Positions 24,792-36,739 of a stretch of DNA of 64,000 nucleotides are shown here, piece after piece. The translations under genes and the position numbers were made by a program. Position 1 is the first letter of the stretch. The number at the start of each line of letters is the position of its first letter. The notes beneath the pieces were generated by a model, which was not told the origin of the DNA, ran no database searches, and saw only the letters and a program-made list of their open reading frames with translations. Source of the DNA: Lantana camara (Eukaryota; Streptophyta; Magnoliopsida; Lamiales; Verbenaceae); NCBI GenBank assembly GCA_037501455.1, contig CM074857.1, forward strand, positions 111,695,501-111,759,500, in the 5' to 3' direction.

Positions 24792-25045
24792 TGGTAGATG
24801 CAGGATTCCCTCGAATCTAGGGGTTTGAGTTATGTTGGATTTTCTCAAACTAGAATGTTTGGGAGATGTTGGAATCTACCAGACTTAGGTTGAGAGACGG
24901 GGATCTCTTGACTTCATGCTTGAGAGACGGGGTTCTCTCAAATTATACGAGAGACGGGGTTCTCTCAATTATATGTTTGGGAGACGGGGCTCTCTCTTTC
25001 TCTTTTGTGCCGAGAGATGGGATTCTCTCCTTGTGCTTGTTTCGC
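24792..25045 (+). repeat. Hairpin repeat array of element C, right part
   Basis: At least seven imperfect units contain GAGAGACGGGGTTCTCTC or close variants, spaced by 25-40 bp. The inverted arms GAGAGA and TCTCTC are retained where the centre varies. Frames through the array are repeat artefacts. Confidence 0.8.
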
Positions 25046-25320
25046 ACTGTTCGTTAGCTTTCTTATGGATCGCAAGTGGAATTATCCAACGACTTCAAGG
25101 TTGTGTGCAACCAAAGCCATTCAATTCAAGGAGGAATCAAAGAAGCTTGGACAACTATTGATCAGGTCCTTAGACACTTCAATGACATGAAGAACATCTT
25201 GATGGGGATCCGAATCGCGAATTTCCATGGGCAAATGGGGAATAGCAGTGTTGAAGAGATTGAAGTCGTTCCAAACCCAGCACTTGAACCTGGGACCAGG
25301 TTCTCTTAAGAGAAGGAGGT

Positions 25321-28300
25321 TATGACACCCAACTTTTTCGATCGTCTGCGCTAGCCCCACGTGTTAATTGTCTTGTGTGTTTAATTGTTTAATTTACACT
25401 TGTTTGGTGTTTAACGTGCCTTTTATGTGTTTAATTATGTGATTTCGTGTGTTGTGTGGCCCTATTTTCAGCTCTTTAAGAGTTTAGGGGCTTGTTTGCA
25501 ATTTTCTCTTTTAGGGGTGTTTTGGTCATTTATTGTTCGATCAAGATTTTAACCTAACGGACCACTTAAACGCATTCAGGGCATCAAAACAAGTCTGTAG
25601 ACTCTAAGTTTGCCCAATTTTGACGTCGTTAGCCCTTCCCACCGACCATTCTCGCTCGTTAGAACCCGGGATAAAATACCTGGATCCGTGTTTGACCAGT
25701 TAGACATCTCTTTCTCTCTCTCTCTCTCTCTCCTCTCCCATCTCTCAACAACCGATCCTCACACCATTTTCACACACTAAAACATGCACAAGCTCAAACT
25801 CAGCCAAACCTCGACGGATTTCAACGAATGAATAGTCAAAATCAAAGATTTCGAGACGACGATCACGATAGTGAAGACTGAATTGAAATCCGACCAACGA
25901 CGAAGGAGATATGGCTAACCAAAGTTTTGGAATTCGCGATTGGAAATCGACCGCAACTTCGATGGCCTCGTTCGGCCTCCTCCGACAACAAAATCTAACG
26001 AAATTGGTATGCAAACCGAATGTCTCGATGAGATCTACAACTTGACGGTGGTCTAATGACCTGAAATGGCCTGGTGATGGAGATATCGGCCAAAGATAGT
26101 AGTAGCAGCGACGTGGGCGACAGAGGTAGCGCATGTTCCAGGCCTTTTTCCGGCCGTTCCGGTGATGGTCTTGGACGGCAATTGGGTGGATCTTGTGTGG
26201 ATTAGTCCGGCATACCTTTTCCCGTTGGTGGCGCGACCTGATTCACGGCTACGATGGCGCGTGTTCAGAGGCGGTGGAGGGTTTATTGTAGTGGCGGCGA
26301 ATCGCCTTTTTCGGTGACTGAATAGGGTCAAGGTATACATGGTTCGAAGCGTCTCGACAAGGAGAGTTCATTTCCGGTGGTCCCGTCATTCGAATCTCAC
26401 CTACTGGCGGCAAATTGGCAGGTCAAAGTTGACAGACGTCGGTCAACGGTAGCTTTTCCGGCTAACATCATATGGGTTTCGAAGATTTCGTCATGGGTTC
26501 TCCAACTGTATGCTCGGATTTTCATTTCGCCCAACGGTTTAAATTTAATTTCGTTTCTTGGCTTTTAGGGTTTAATTATTGATTCGTATCGGTTTTTCTT
26601 TAATTAAATGTGGTGGATTTTGTATTTTCAGAAATTGATTGAGGGGTTTTGTTGTGCTTGCTGAGATGAACATTTCGTCGTTCACGGGAATTTTGTCGGC
26701 TACCGGAGGTGGTGGTTCGACGGCTGTCGACGGCGGTTCGACTAGCTCCGACGGCGGTATTCTTACACCCTTCGGACAGGGGTTCTCCAGGGAGTGTTTA
26801 TCAGCCGTTTGGGTTCTAGTGGGACCTCTTTGCTCGTGTTTTCCGTTCTCGTCGGTGTAAGGTGAGGTTTTAGGATCTTTTCTTTTAGTTAAAGTGACCT
26901 ACAACCCAATGTGCTCGTTTTCATGCCTGCATGCGATTACTCTATTATATTTATATAATAGATATGTGTTTATATGATATGTTTATGACTTTGTCATACT
27001 ATTAAAGGTTTTCAAACTATATATACGAGCGTATGTAAGCTTGAAAATGTTTTACAACGAGGCTATGCTCCAAACCGTGTGCTTTCACGCAAGCTAAGGA
27101 TTAGGATGACACGGAGAGATACGCTTATAGTAAATGCCAAGTTGTAAGGTAAGGTATGTTCATTAAGGTACCTTAAGTCAAATTATGTTATGTTATGTTA
27201 CGATATGAGCGAGTTATGATATGTAAAAATATGATATGATATGGTATGTTCTGTTAGCAAGTCGGACCTTATTTTCTCCGTTTGAAAGACCACTCTAAGT
27301 ACTCCTTTTCCACCGGAGTTCAGACTACAATCCTTCCTTCGAATGCCTTAGTACTGATTGAAGAACTAGCATTAGAGGAGACGAAGACAGCTATCTTCTG
27401 ACTTTCAAAGTTAATGATAAGTCCATCCAGCACTTTGACCTTTATAAAAAAAAAGCCAAGGCTTATTTTCGGCAACCTTGCCGTGACTTTGGTGACTCGG
27501 TTCGACTAAAAGTCTACGTCCGAGGAAGACGCAGAACGGAGTCTTCAACTGCGGTATACCCCTCGGCCTACAGTTCTCTTTGCCCCCCGGTACCTCGCAT
27601 TTATGAAATCACTCTTCCTATTAAAATAAAAACACTTACAAGTGAGCGGAGTGGTGTGTGAGCTACGCGAAAGGTTGCTTGCTCCTAACAAGTTGCATAG
27701 CTCCCCCCTATATAGATGTGATCGTTTGAGTCTCGATCGATGAAGCCTTTCGAAGCACTTTCTAAACGCTAGTTATATGCTTCTTTGCCTAGGATGATCC
27801 AGAATGGGGATCTGCCCTAATCCTTTTCAAGTGGACTAACACATTGGGATCAGAAGAGAGAAGCTATTGCTTGTCGGCTTCGGGATCACTCTCCTCCCGA
27901 CAGCATAGAATGATCCAACAAATGAAAGAAAGGATCGGTTTTGTCAAGCATTGGTTGCAACATCTAAATTGGACTTCCCCGCAACCTAGTGGCTACCCTC
28001 ACTCAGGCTTTGGGGCCGGAGTCAGACCTAGAAAGAGAAGCCCGGACCCGCGTATCGCCTTGGTGGGATCCATAAAAGTTATGTCGAATTGCGATATGAT
28101 TGAGAAGGCCCCTCTTTTAATGATGAGTGGATCCATTCAGCCAGAGGGTGAAGCAAGCTCAAAGAAAGCCAAAAGTAAGTATCCTCACTTTGCCTCAGAG
28201 TCTATGAGTCAGGACGCCCGGGACGGCAGCGGTCCGTCGGGATAAGCCTGAGCGTAGTCTCCATATGATAGGATCACCCCGGAGCTCACCCGGAGGTTGG

Positions 28301-29233
28301 TGGGGGATGGAATCCTGAAGGTTGGAGTGTTGCGTTCCCCTCTCCTGTATGGATGGTTAGGGTCGCGCACCCCTTCCATCACCCAGAGAAGGTTGGTTTG
28401 TATGTTATGTTATGTTATGTTTTATGTTTTCATATGATATGTTATAAGGAATAGGATGGATATGTGCTCGTACTCGCCGAGCTTCTATACGTTATGTATG
28501 ATTATGAAACAGGATAGGACTTTTAAGTTAAGTTATGCTATGATTTGAAATGATGTGTATACGTTTGCTTTGAAAAATGGTTTACTGTGCAAAACCCTAT
28601 TCTCGGTTCCTAGTCTTTTGTTTTAATATGTGTTCTGCTCTATATTATGTATCGTGTGTGTGTGTTCAGCCCTCTCACTCAGTCAGTGGATTGACCCTCG
28701 CCCCACCTATGTTTTAGTTTGCAGGTTCAGGTTGTTGGAGTTTGAGCTAGGTGGCGGTGTATAGTGTCAGTCGAGTCTGTGTCGTTCTGTTAAGTTTGTT
28801 ACATGTTATGTTTCAGTTACGATTGTAATTATGTAAATGTATGTTTTGTACAGGTTTATGGTTTATGGATTGAATGTTTGGAATTCGGGACAGGTTTCTA
28901 GGGCTAATTGAACCCGTATTTACTTTATGCACATGATTTGATTGTGAATATTTCGTGACAGGCTTCTATAGCCAGTTAAACCCGTGTAGTTGCTATTGAT
29001 TGAATTAATATGTTTGTTACTTTCAGATTTTTGAAAATTCGTATTCTTTACTTTGCTTCCACTTCCAGGTTCTTGTTTTCTCTGTTGTACAGGGTCTAGG
29101 TACCGCCTAACTTAGGGTGGGTCTTGTCTGTCTCCCGTTTGCTACTACTTGGTTCGTGTAAGGATTTCCTATTTCGTATGCGGATTGGGCTTTAGTGTGG
29201 GGGATGTGGTGGCCCAGCATTTCGGGCGCTACA
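25321..29233 (+). repeat. 3' LTR of element C
   Basis: It starts TATGACACCC (expected TGTGACACCC) straight after the polypurine tract and ends GGGCGCTACA. Its 3' part matches 16202-16970 and 20018-20235. It has a CT microsatellite (about 25712-25735) and the AGTC/GACT module (about 28669-28700). About 1 kb of unrelated sequence is inserted at about 27260-28243, so the original LTR was about 2.9 kb. Frames at 25745-26860 on both strands lie in a somewhat GC-richer stretch but show no known domain. Confidence 0.75.
27260..28243. other. About 1 kb insert of organelle-like DNA within an LTR
   Basis: This segment is absent from the other LTR copies of the family: the inverted copy has about 100 unrelated bases here and the copy at 35428-36739 reads through differently. 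Texture and base composition change at both edges. It resembles plant mitochondrial intergenic and gene-like DNA in style (richer in G+C, few AT runs, tracts such as CCCCCCTATATAGATG), which makes a nuclear copy of mitochondrial DNA the first guess. A 133-codon frame (27844-28245) opens with a non-ATG codon and matches no family I know. Identity is a guess; that the segment is foreign to the LTR is well supported. Confidence 0.5.
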
Positions 29234-29643
29234 TCCTGTCCCATGCAGCCCGAAATTTTGCTTCTGTGATGATGAACGGGCTTTCAAGCCTAAAGTGAAC
29301 GGCCGTTTGCTTGGGCTGTGTTGCTGTTGTGATTTTCTTATTTGGCTTGGCTTTGTTTGACCTTTCTTGTCTCGTTTATGATTTGTATACGTTGTTAACT
29401 TGTTATATATCATGTTATGCTCCTTTTTATGAACATATGACGTGATTTTCGTGCATGTATACAAACTATGACCTTATGTGACCTAAGGGATATCTTATTT
29501 CATTTCTTTTGCATCATTCGCATTCATATGCATTTTCCGAGCGTCTAATTGGTTCATATTGAGTCTAAGAGTGTCTTTTGTTGTTTGTTTTGTTCAGAGG
29601 ATCTTCCCGTTGACGATGAGGTTGCTCCCTAGGCGTCCTTTTT
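29234..29643. other. Unassigned sequence after element C
   Basis: About 410 bp between the end of the element C LTR and the next LTR-like unit. It has no long frame, no primer-binding site follows the LTR, and I see no repeat structure. It may be the host target of these insertions or part of an older element. Confidence 0.4.
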
Positions 29644-30655
29644 AGTTAGGAATAGTGCCCTTAAAGCAGATGTTTGCTTTACTATTTCCTTGTAAAATCA
29701 CAAACAGTCTTTGGATAATAAACGAAATGATTTTGTTCATAGGCAATCACTTCTTTATGTGCTTATATGTCTGTTTGGGTTCGACTGTATTTTGCATGTA
29801 CTGAACTCCCCTAATCCGATGAGGCCGTTAAGAACTTTGTCGTTATGGGAACGACACATGAAACATGTTCTTAACTCCATAGGCGAGGATTAGAAACTTC
29901 TCCAAGTCAATGAGTCCGACAGACAGTGGGAGTGTCGACCTTAACTCTGCTAAGACTTGCTTATGTGATTATGTCCTTTTGAAGGATCACTCAGTTTCAT
30001 GGAGTGATAAGTGCATACGTTCATGCGTTCATAATACATAAGGGTGATTGTTACATGAACTTCATCACTGAGATGTCCCGCGTGAGAACATTCCTAAATG
30101 GGAAAGGAAGTTTCCAGAAACTTCCAGATTAGGAAATATCTCATAGGTCAATGACGTGATTCATTAAGCCTTAGACTTGAGGTTCTGTAATGTCTCATAT
30201 GAGCTAACTATGTAATCTTTGATATAGGCTCAAAAGGGTGTCGCCATATAGACACCTGAACCACGGCCTATGCTGGGATTACACAAGTGGCATATGAAGT
30301 CGTTCATAGTCCATTAAATATTAAACCCTTGGCCAAGGTGGATAAAAGATCAAGACACCTAGAAAATACGGTTTTCCAGGATTGAGATCGAAATGGATAT
30401 GAAACAAACTTAACTTTAGAGATCAAGAATATTTGGGCTCTGAAAATATTCCCATGCCTTAGTTCTTGATTGAGAGATGGAGTTGTAGGAGGATCGTATT
30501 TCACTGATTGTCATTGACTGAAAGGTACTTCGATTCATTTCGTTATTCAGCTAGGGGTCACACACCCATTGCTAGATTACGGTAATATGATCTGTGAAGT
30601 GATTAACTGATTAGGGAATTAATTAATTACTGTCACTGCTAATCGAATAATTAAC

Positions 30656-32237
30656 GAGTTAATTGCGCCAAAAACCCTGTGTTTTGCCTAATTAGCACGC
30701 AAGACCCTGTGTTTCAATAATTAGCATGAAAAACCCTGTGAATTTTTAAACTAGCTCACCGCCCCCTTTTAACCCTTAAACTGTAATAAAAGACTTAAAA
30801 TGTCTATTTTGCCCTTTTTGAAATTACCCAAAGGCTAAACCATCACTCACTTTCATAAAAAATTAAAAAATATATATAAAAAAATACTTAAATTAAAAAA
30901 TTTATAATTTAAAATTTACATTCTTAAATTATATTATCATATTTATTAAAAAATTTATAAATTAATAAGTATATATAATATTATAATAAAAATTACATAT
31001 ATTATACACTAATTATAAATTTAATTTACATTGTATAGAAATTATTATAAACTAATGCAAACACACATACATATATATAATATATATTTCCCAACAAATA
31101 TATATACATATATATACACACATAATTCACATATATACATTTCAAAGAAATTTAAAAAAAAAGGAAAAAATATCATCTTCTTCTCCAGGAGATCCGAAGG
31201 TCGCCTGCACCTGTATCACGACCAAATTCATTCCGCCACCCCTCCTCCCTTCATCTCCACCGTCGCTCAGCCCCGCCCCCAACCCCAACCCCTCACCACT
31301 TCCGCTACCACTATCACACCAGATCCGGAGCTCGCCAGATCTGGCTCCGCCACCACCATCGCGCCAGATCCGGACCCCGCAAACACCACCGCCTTCTACC
31401 ACCACCTCCATCACCAATTTGAAGATTTGGGATTTTGTGTGCTTGTGTATGTACGTTGCGTGAGAGAGGCTGTGATGATTTATGTTCTTGTTGGAATGGG
31501 ATTTCTACAGATTTGCAGAAGGTCCGGGTTGGAATCCCCCATACGGGTTGATGTAAGAGGCTGTGATGATTTATTTCTTGTTTTCTGAGCTAATGGATCG
31601 GGTGTGGGGAGATCCGACTCGTATCTTGGCGGGGCGGCCGTGGCGGCGCTGTGGTTTTCGCCACTGCATGTTACCGGCGGTTCTGCAGCCATGGCGGCGT
31701 TGCTTTCTCTGCGCCTCGTTGATGTCACAGATCTGAGCCTCAAATTTTTTTCTTTGTTTTGGAAAATATAAATCAAAATCATTCTTTTAGCTTTGGGTGG
31801 AGAAAAATGAAATTTTTGTTGGGCAGTTGGAGAGGGTGGCTTCCGCCGCCGTATCGGAGCCCCATTATTTGAAGAAAGCTTGGAGATATATAGATGTATT
31901 ATATATATAGATGTATTATATAATATATTATATATTTATATTTTTTTTGAATGTAATGTAAATTATATATTTTTTTAAACTTTTTTTAATTTATTTTGTT
32001 TTTATTTTTTTATAATATTTGAAAGGGTTAAAGAGGGTTATAAATGTCATTTAACGGCCAATAAGTCCAAAAATTCGTAATCCCAGCTGCATTTAGGGCG
32101 CGTGTGACACCAAGCGCGGACGGAGGGTTCTTAGTGATAATTAAAGTAATTCACAGGGTTTTCTACGCTAATTGTTGAAACACAGGGTTCAGAGTGCTAA
32201 TTAGGCATAACACAGGGGGTTTCCGTGCAATTAACTC
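30656..32237. mobile_element. Non-autonomous Mutator-like element, possible Pack-MULE
   Basis: It has terminal inverted repeats of about 100 bp (GAGTTAATTGC... and ...GCAATTAACTC; further in, ACCCTGTGTTT and AAACACAGGGT) and a perfect 10-bp target duplication AATAATTAAC (30646-30655 and 32238-32247), a length typical of Mutator-like elements. The centre is very unlike its AT-rich flanks: 31185-31420 is C-rich and 31600-31740 is G-rich with many CGG/GCGG triplets, like pieces of plant gene exons. It encodes no transposase. The 185-codon frame at 31031-31588 starts in AT-rich repeat and is not convincing as a gene. Confidence 0.85.
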
Positions 32238-32464
32238 AATAATTAACCTAAGGGGTCACACACAAATGCCAGAATACGAGGGTTATGGTAGGATGTTAAT
32301 ATGATTAACGAAGGATCAAATTGTTGATCGAAATGGAGATTGGAACACAAGGGCATTGCCACGTGTTGTCAAGGCCACGTGACTGCCACGTGTCACGCGT
32401 AGCATGGGTAGCTGCCATATGTCACGCACATGTGGCATGTACGTGGCTCCAAACGTGTAATTAT

Positions 32465-32650
32465 ATTACACGTGAATTCTTTTCTAGAATTAATTAATTA
32501 AATTATAATTAATTAATTTTAGTCTTTTAATTAATTATTGAATTAATTATTAAAACTATTACACGTGAATTCTTTTCTAGAATTAATTAATTAAATTATA
32601 ATTAATTGATTTTAGTCTTTTAATTAATTATTGAATTAATTATTAAAATT
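32465..32650 (+). repeat. Two-copy tandem repeat, 93-bp period
   Basis: Two near-identical 93-bp units start ATTACACGTGAATTCTTTTC at 32465 and 32558. They are made mostly of TTAATTAATT runs. The repeat lies near the end of the LTR-like unit. Confidence 0.85.
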
Positions 32651-32780
32651 ATTCTCAAATAAACTTTTAAATGAAAATTGCAAGACAACGATTAAACTTT
32701 TGAAAAATTTTAAACTTCCGCTGCTCAACTCTTTCATGTTTTCCAACAGTTTGATTCCTTTTTTACTCCCGCTACGTTTT

Positions 32781-35422
32781 TGTAGCACCCCTACACGTGG
32801 AGATGCCACACCCCCGCACTACAGGCCGATCCACCCACGAAATAAATAGTCCGTACATGAACCAACCTGCAGGAAACGGGTGACAATAAAAAAAAATGAC
32901 CGGCTAGGCGGGACTAACTCATATATGCATTAGAAATAAAGCGGAAGCATAACCTGTTCAATAACAAACATCACTACTAGCATGCTATAACATTGATCAC
33001 TTGCCAAGTAACTCGTATACTAGTTCACATATCAATACTTTATCATCTCCTAAAATATATACCAAATAACATTAAGCAAAATTCCCTTGAATAATAAAGA
33101 AACAATTAAATAAAATGCACCGTGCTTGACTCGACTACAAGGACTGGACTCGACTCACTTCCCGCCTAGCGTGCACCTGCAATAACTTGAAGGGTGGAGG
33201 CGTCATTCTGTGAAGACCGAGTGAGGGGTTTAAATAAATATTTGCGCAGTTAACGTGCAAGCTATATTCTCGGGTAAAGTTTTATAAAAGATAAATATAT
33301 AAGTTCAATAATAAGGTATCTTCGCCCGAGAATACAACTATCAATATTAAATACTTGATCATTTTATGCAATCAATACATGGCCCCTGCGAGTGAGGGCG
33401 GTCTCCAACCTTACTCCAATTGTACATGAAACGTGCTTGCTTGATTGTTAATCAATAGGCGATCATGCAATTCAATTACCGTGCAATCGTGCGATAGTGT
33501 AATCAAGTAACACATTCATGGAATGGAAATCATGCAATAACCCGAGGACAATCCGTGGTGCCGGACCCGTCCCCAGTCTCCTTCTCCCTCTAATGATGGG
33601 AAGGTAGCTAGCCCTCACCATCCACGACGTGTTGAGCAGAGGGTATATGAATCCCTAAGCCCGGAACTCCTTCCTCCACTAATCTCCTAGCGGATTCAGA
33701 GATCATCCCAATGTGGTGAGGATAGCGCGAGAGTTACCCGTCAGCCCTTGCTTTCCCGGTTGGCTCAAGCCACTACCCTCGGGCCCAACGTGAACGGTCA
33801 TGCTACTCGCCTAAAACATGCACGATACATGGCTTGCTTGCTTGCTTTTCATGAACATGACTTGCTTGCGTGAAACATGGCTTGATTGTAATCATGAATA
33901 TTTTATGGAAATTATAGATATAATTACCTTTTTGGCCGAAAACTCACGTAAGGGTTATATAGGTTCTATATAACCAAAATTAAACCTCACCTGACAGGCG
34001 ACACGACCACTCATGGATGCGTGAACGTGCTCACGATCAACAATCTCCGCCCTGGAGAATAACTGGACAAGAAACGGGATAATGTACGTGTATGAGACCA
34101 TGATTCAAGAATATTACCCAAATAAGACGCACGGCTTGATCAAGTAACGAGACTTCGTGCAATGAGCAATGTAGCATGTAAATATCATGTTATGTCATGT
34201 AATTAATCATATAATAGCATGTTGGGATCAATTAAGGGTAAAGGAATGGAAATGGAATTTCACATTTTATGCAGAATGTTTTCTGCCTCTCCAGCGACCT
34301 GGGAACTGTCATTCCAGGTTTTAGTACAAAGTGGGAAGGGCCGTTCCCAGCTCCCCGATACGATACTGTGCCCCAAAGATGGGAAGGGCCGTTCCCGTCC
34401 TCGCCGCTAAACACACATTTCAAAATATGGGAACGGGAAGGGCCGTTCCCGTTACGCAGAAAGAACAGAAACAGGCGAGAAGAACAGGGGAACACGAACC
34501 ATATTCCAAAACACCCAAAATCACTCATAATTCAATCTCTAACTGCATAATTCATAAAGGAAACATGCTAGCATACTTAACATACAATAAAACCCAACTT
34601 AACCACTTATTCCATGCCTTGATCAACAAAATCATCAACTTTCACTCATGTATGAACTTACCACATATCTTCATAATTTTCAAGTATTATGTATGAAATT
34701 CAGGTCTAACACATAAAATCATACTTACCTCAACAATTAATCAAGTTACCAAGCTCAAATCTTAACCCTAGCTTCACACATAAATTTCAAGAATCATATA
34801 TATAACCATCTATACCTTGAAATGAACTAGAAGATGGAAGGTGATGAAGATGAGATGATGTTGGTGCTCCAAGATTCATAATTCCTCCCTCAATCTTAGC
34901 TTAAAATGATGAAATCTCTTTTCCTTTTTGTTGGGGTTTGGGTTCGATGAGAGCAAGGAAGCAAACATGGAGGTTTGTGTGTAATGAAGATGATCATGGA
35001 AGAAGCAAGAAAATATAACGTGATTCATGCCTTGGTTTTGATGAAATGATAAGAATTTGCAATTAAATCCTTCAAGTTTGTAAATTATGCAATCAAGTAT
35101 AAAAGGTTTGGAAAATGACCAATTAGGTCCCAAATATTTTCATGTAATTTGGTCCTCTTAATTTAAATAAGTGTCAATTAAGGACAATTAAGCAATTAAG
35201 TCATGTTCGGGAATTATTCCACGTAGCAATGAATTCCAATTGCACGATAATTCACAAATTAACACGTTTTCACATATTTTCACATAATCATGTTGGAATG
35301 CAATTTATAAAATTAATATAACACGTATAAATTGAATAAACGAAAATAATAAAATAAAATCCTGACGATCGAAACTCACACATGTCGAGCGTACCTGACT
35401 GTCTGGAAATTGGGGCGTTACA
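32781..35422 (-). mobile_element. Solo LTR of a third Tekay-type element
   Basis: A 2642-bp LTR in minus orientation (TGTAGCACCC at left, GGGGCGTTACA at right) with the target duplication GTTTT on both sides (32776-32780 and 35423-35427). There is no internal region, so it is a solo LTR. It aligns by eye with the outer element's LTR (13526-16201), including the block GGAACTCCTTCC and the run of CTTGCTTG. It carries a palindrome array at 34301-34450 and the hairpin module at about 33201-33230. Confidence 0.93.
34301..34450. repeat. Palindrome array in the third Tekay-type LTR
   Basis: Four variants lie within 150 bp: GGGAACTGTCATTCC once and GGGAAGGGCCGTTCCC three times. Here the left arm has drifted to GGGAAGGG while the right arm CCGTTCCC is kept. 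Confidence 0.8.
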
Positions 35423-35427
35423 GTTTT

Positions 35428-36739
35428 GAAGGTGAGGTTTTGTTCTTTTAGTTAAAATGACCTACAACCCTACGTGTTTTGAAGCCCGCATGTGAATTAT
35501 GTATATTATATGATAGATACGTGTATGATATGTACTTTGAGGGCTTGTCCCCATTTGTTATAAGACTTTGAAAAGGTTTTTAGATGTATGTAAGCTATAT
35601 TTTCGTTTATTTTGAAAAACTTTAATATGTGTGAGTGTGTAGCAAGCTTTGGCTTTGAAAGAAAAGCTTTGTGGGAAATATGAATATGAATTTGAATTTG
35701 ATTTGGGCCCCAGAGAGTGGTATGGTATCTCGAGACGGCCGTGGTATCGCCGAGCTCTCCCATCAACACTTTCCGTTGAGAGTTTTCACCTAACCTTAGG
35801 AGGTTGAGGAAGGGTGATTCTCTTAAGCCGGCGGAAGCAACCGTCGAAGGTGAAAGAAAGTAATTAAGCATTGTCTCGTGTGACTTTGACCCATAGTTAG
35901 GGCTTGCAACCCTTCTATTACCCGGAGTAAGGATGGTTTATGAATTTGTCTTTGACTTTGAATATGAGGAGTTTGGAAGGAGAACTCGTACTCGCCGAGT
36001 TAGTGTGACTTTGTATGAATCTATGAAACGGGGAATGGACTTCTAATTACTTAAAATTGGTTGTTTTAGCCTTCGGCCCTAACTTTTTTCAAGTATATAT
36101 ATATATATACCTATTATCATGGGAAACGTTTTAGCCTGCAAAAACCATCCCTGGTTCATGGATCTCTTTGAATTTGATAAGTGCTTTGCTCTATACATAT
36201 ATGGGTGTGTGTGTTAGCCCTCTCACTAGTCATTAGGACTAACCCTCGTTGTTGTTTCTCTTTTTCCCCATTTCTTTTGAGTTATAGGTACAGTCAGGAG
36301 GTTGAGCTAGGCGGCAAGTGGTCTTAGTGTCTTACTTGTGGTTTAGCTCGAGTCTCATTTACATCGTAGTGGTTTATAGCTTTTGTATTTACAATCTACT
36401 TTTGGGAATATGTATATGAAGTTTGATATTCTGTTCTTTTGGCCCGGGATAGGCATTGTGAATATGTATATGGATTTAATATGGTGGTATTGACTTGGAT
36501 GTTGATAATATGATGATATGAACTTGCTAGCATGCTATACTATGATTTGAATTTTATCACTTCCGCTATTGTTTGATTTTCTTGCGCACTTTGATTGAGG
36601 GTCTAGACCGCCTAGCTTAGGTATGAGTTTTGTTTGTCTCCCGTTCGCTATTGTTTGATGTGTCTGCGGACTTTCCATTTCATTACACGTGTTGAAATCT
36701 AGTTCGGGGGATGTGATGCCCATCTTTCGGGGTGTTACA
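35428..36739 (+). repeat. C-family LTR, 3' part, plus orientation
   Basis: It opens with AAGGTGAGGTTTTGTTCTTTTAGTT, resembling element C at 26862, and ends GGGGTGTTACA. It includes the hairpin module (36217-36249) and the GTCTCCCGTTCGCTA block. It contains no inserted 1-kb segment at the place where element C has one. Its 5' part is missing; the third solo LTR marks the left edge. Confidence 0.7.

Larger units (their letters stand above)
20236..25320 (+). mobile_element. Element C: non-coding internal region (LARD-like)
   Basis: Between the primer-binding site (20244-20254, TGGTATTAGAG, one change from the tRNA-Met site) and a polypurine tract (about 25308-25320, AAGAGAAGGAGGT) there is no gag or pol frame. 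The first 60 bases after the LTR resemble the Tekay leader (GTAGGTCGCACGACATAGG). The region holds an array of short hairpin repeats and is broken by an inverted LTR structure at 21473-24791; without that insert it is about 1.8 kb. This is a non-autonomous element that must borrow proteins from an autonomous relative, most likely a Tekay type given the shared signals. Confidence 0.75.
29644..32748 (+). repeat. Probable LTR of another retrotransposon family, split by a MULE
   Basis: It starts AGTTAGGAATAGTGCCCTT, which resembles plant LTRs beginning TGTTAGGAATAGTGCC with the first base changed, and ends CTTTCATGTTTTCCAACA, a common Copia-like LTR end. It has no coding frame; the text between reads like a long non-coding LTR (TATAGACACCTGAACCACGG). 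A 1582-bp Mutator-like element interrupts it at 30656-32237. I see no clear target duplication. Class and borders are tentative. Confidence 0.45.

Noticed and set aside
21335..25045. CRISPR-like array of short repeats
   Set aside because: Units are degenerate, spacers are not uniform or unique, and the context is a plant retrotransposon.
24866..25190. Frames with repeated RRGSL / RDGVLS words
   Set aside because: They translate the GAGAGACGGGG hairpin array.
25745..26860. Possible gene in the GC-richer part of element C's 3' LTR
   Set aside because: Frames on both strands are short and overlap each other, lack domains, and the stretch belongs to an LTR.
31031..31588. 185-codon frame in the Mutator-like element
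   Set aside because: Its first third is AT microsatellite, the middle is proline-coding C-rich sequence and it has no domain; a captured exon fragment is likelier.
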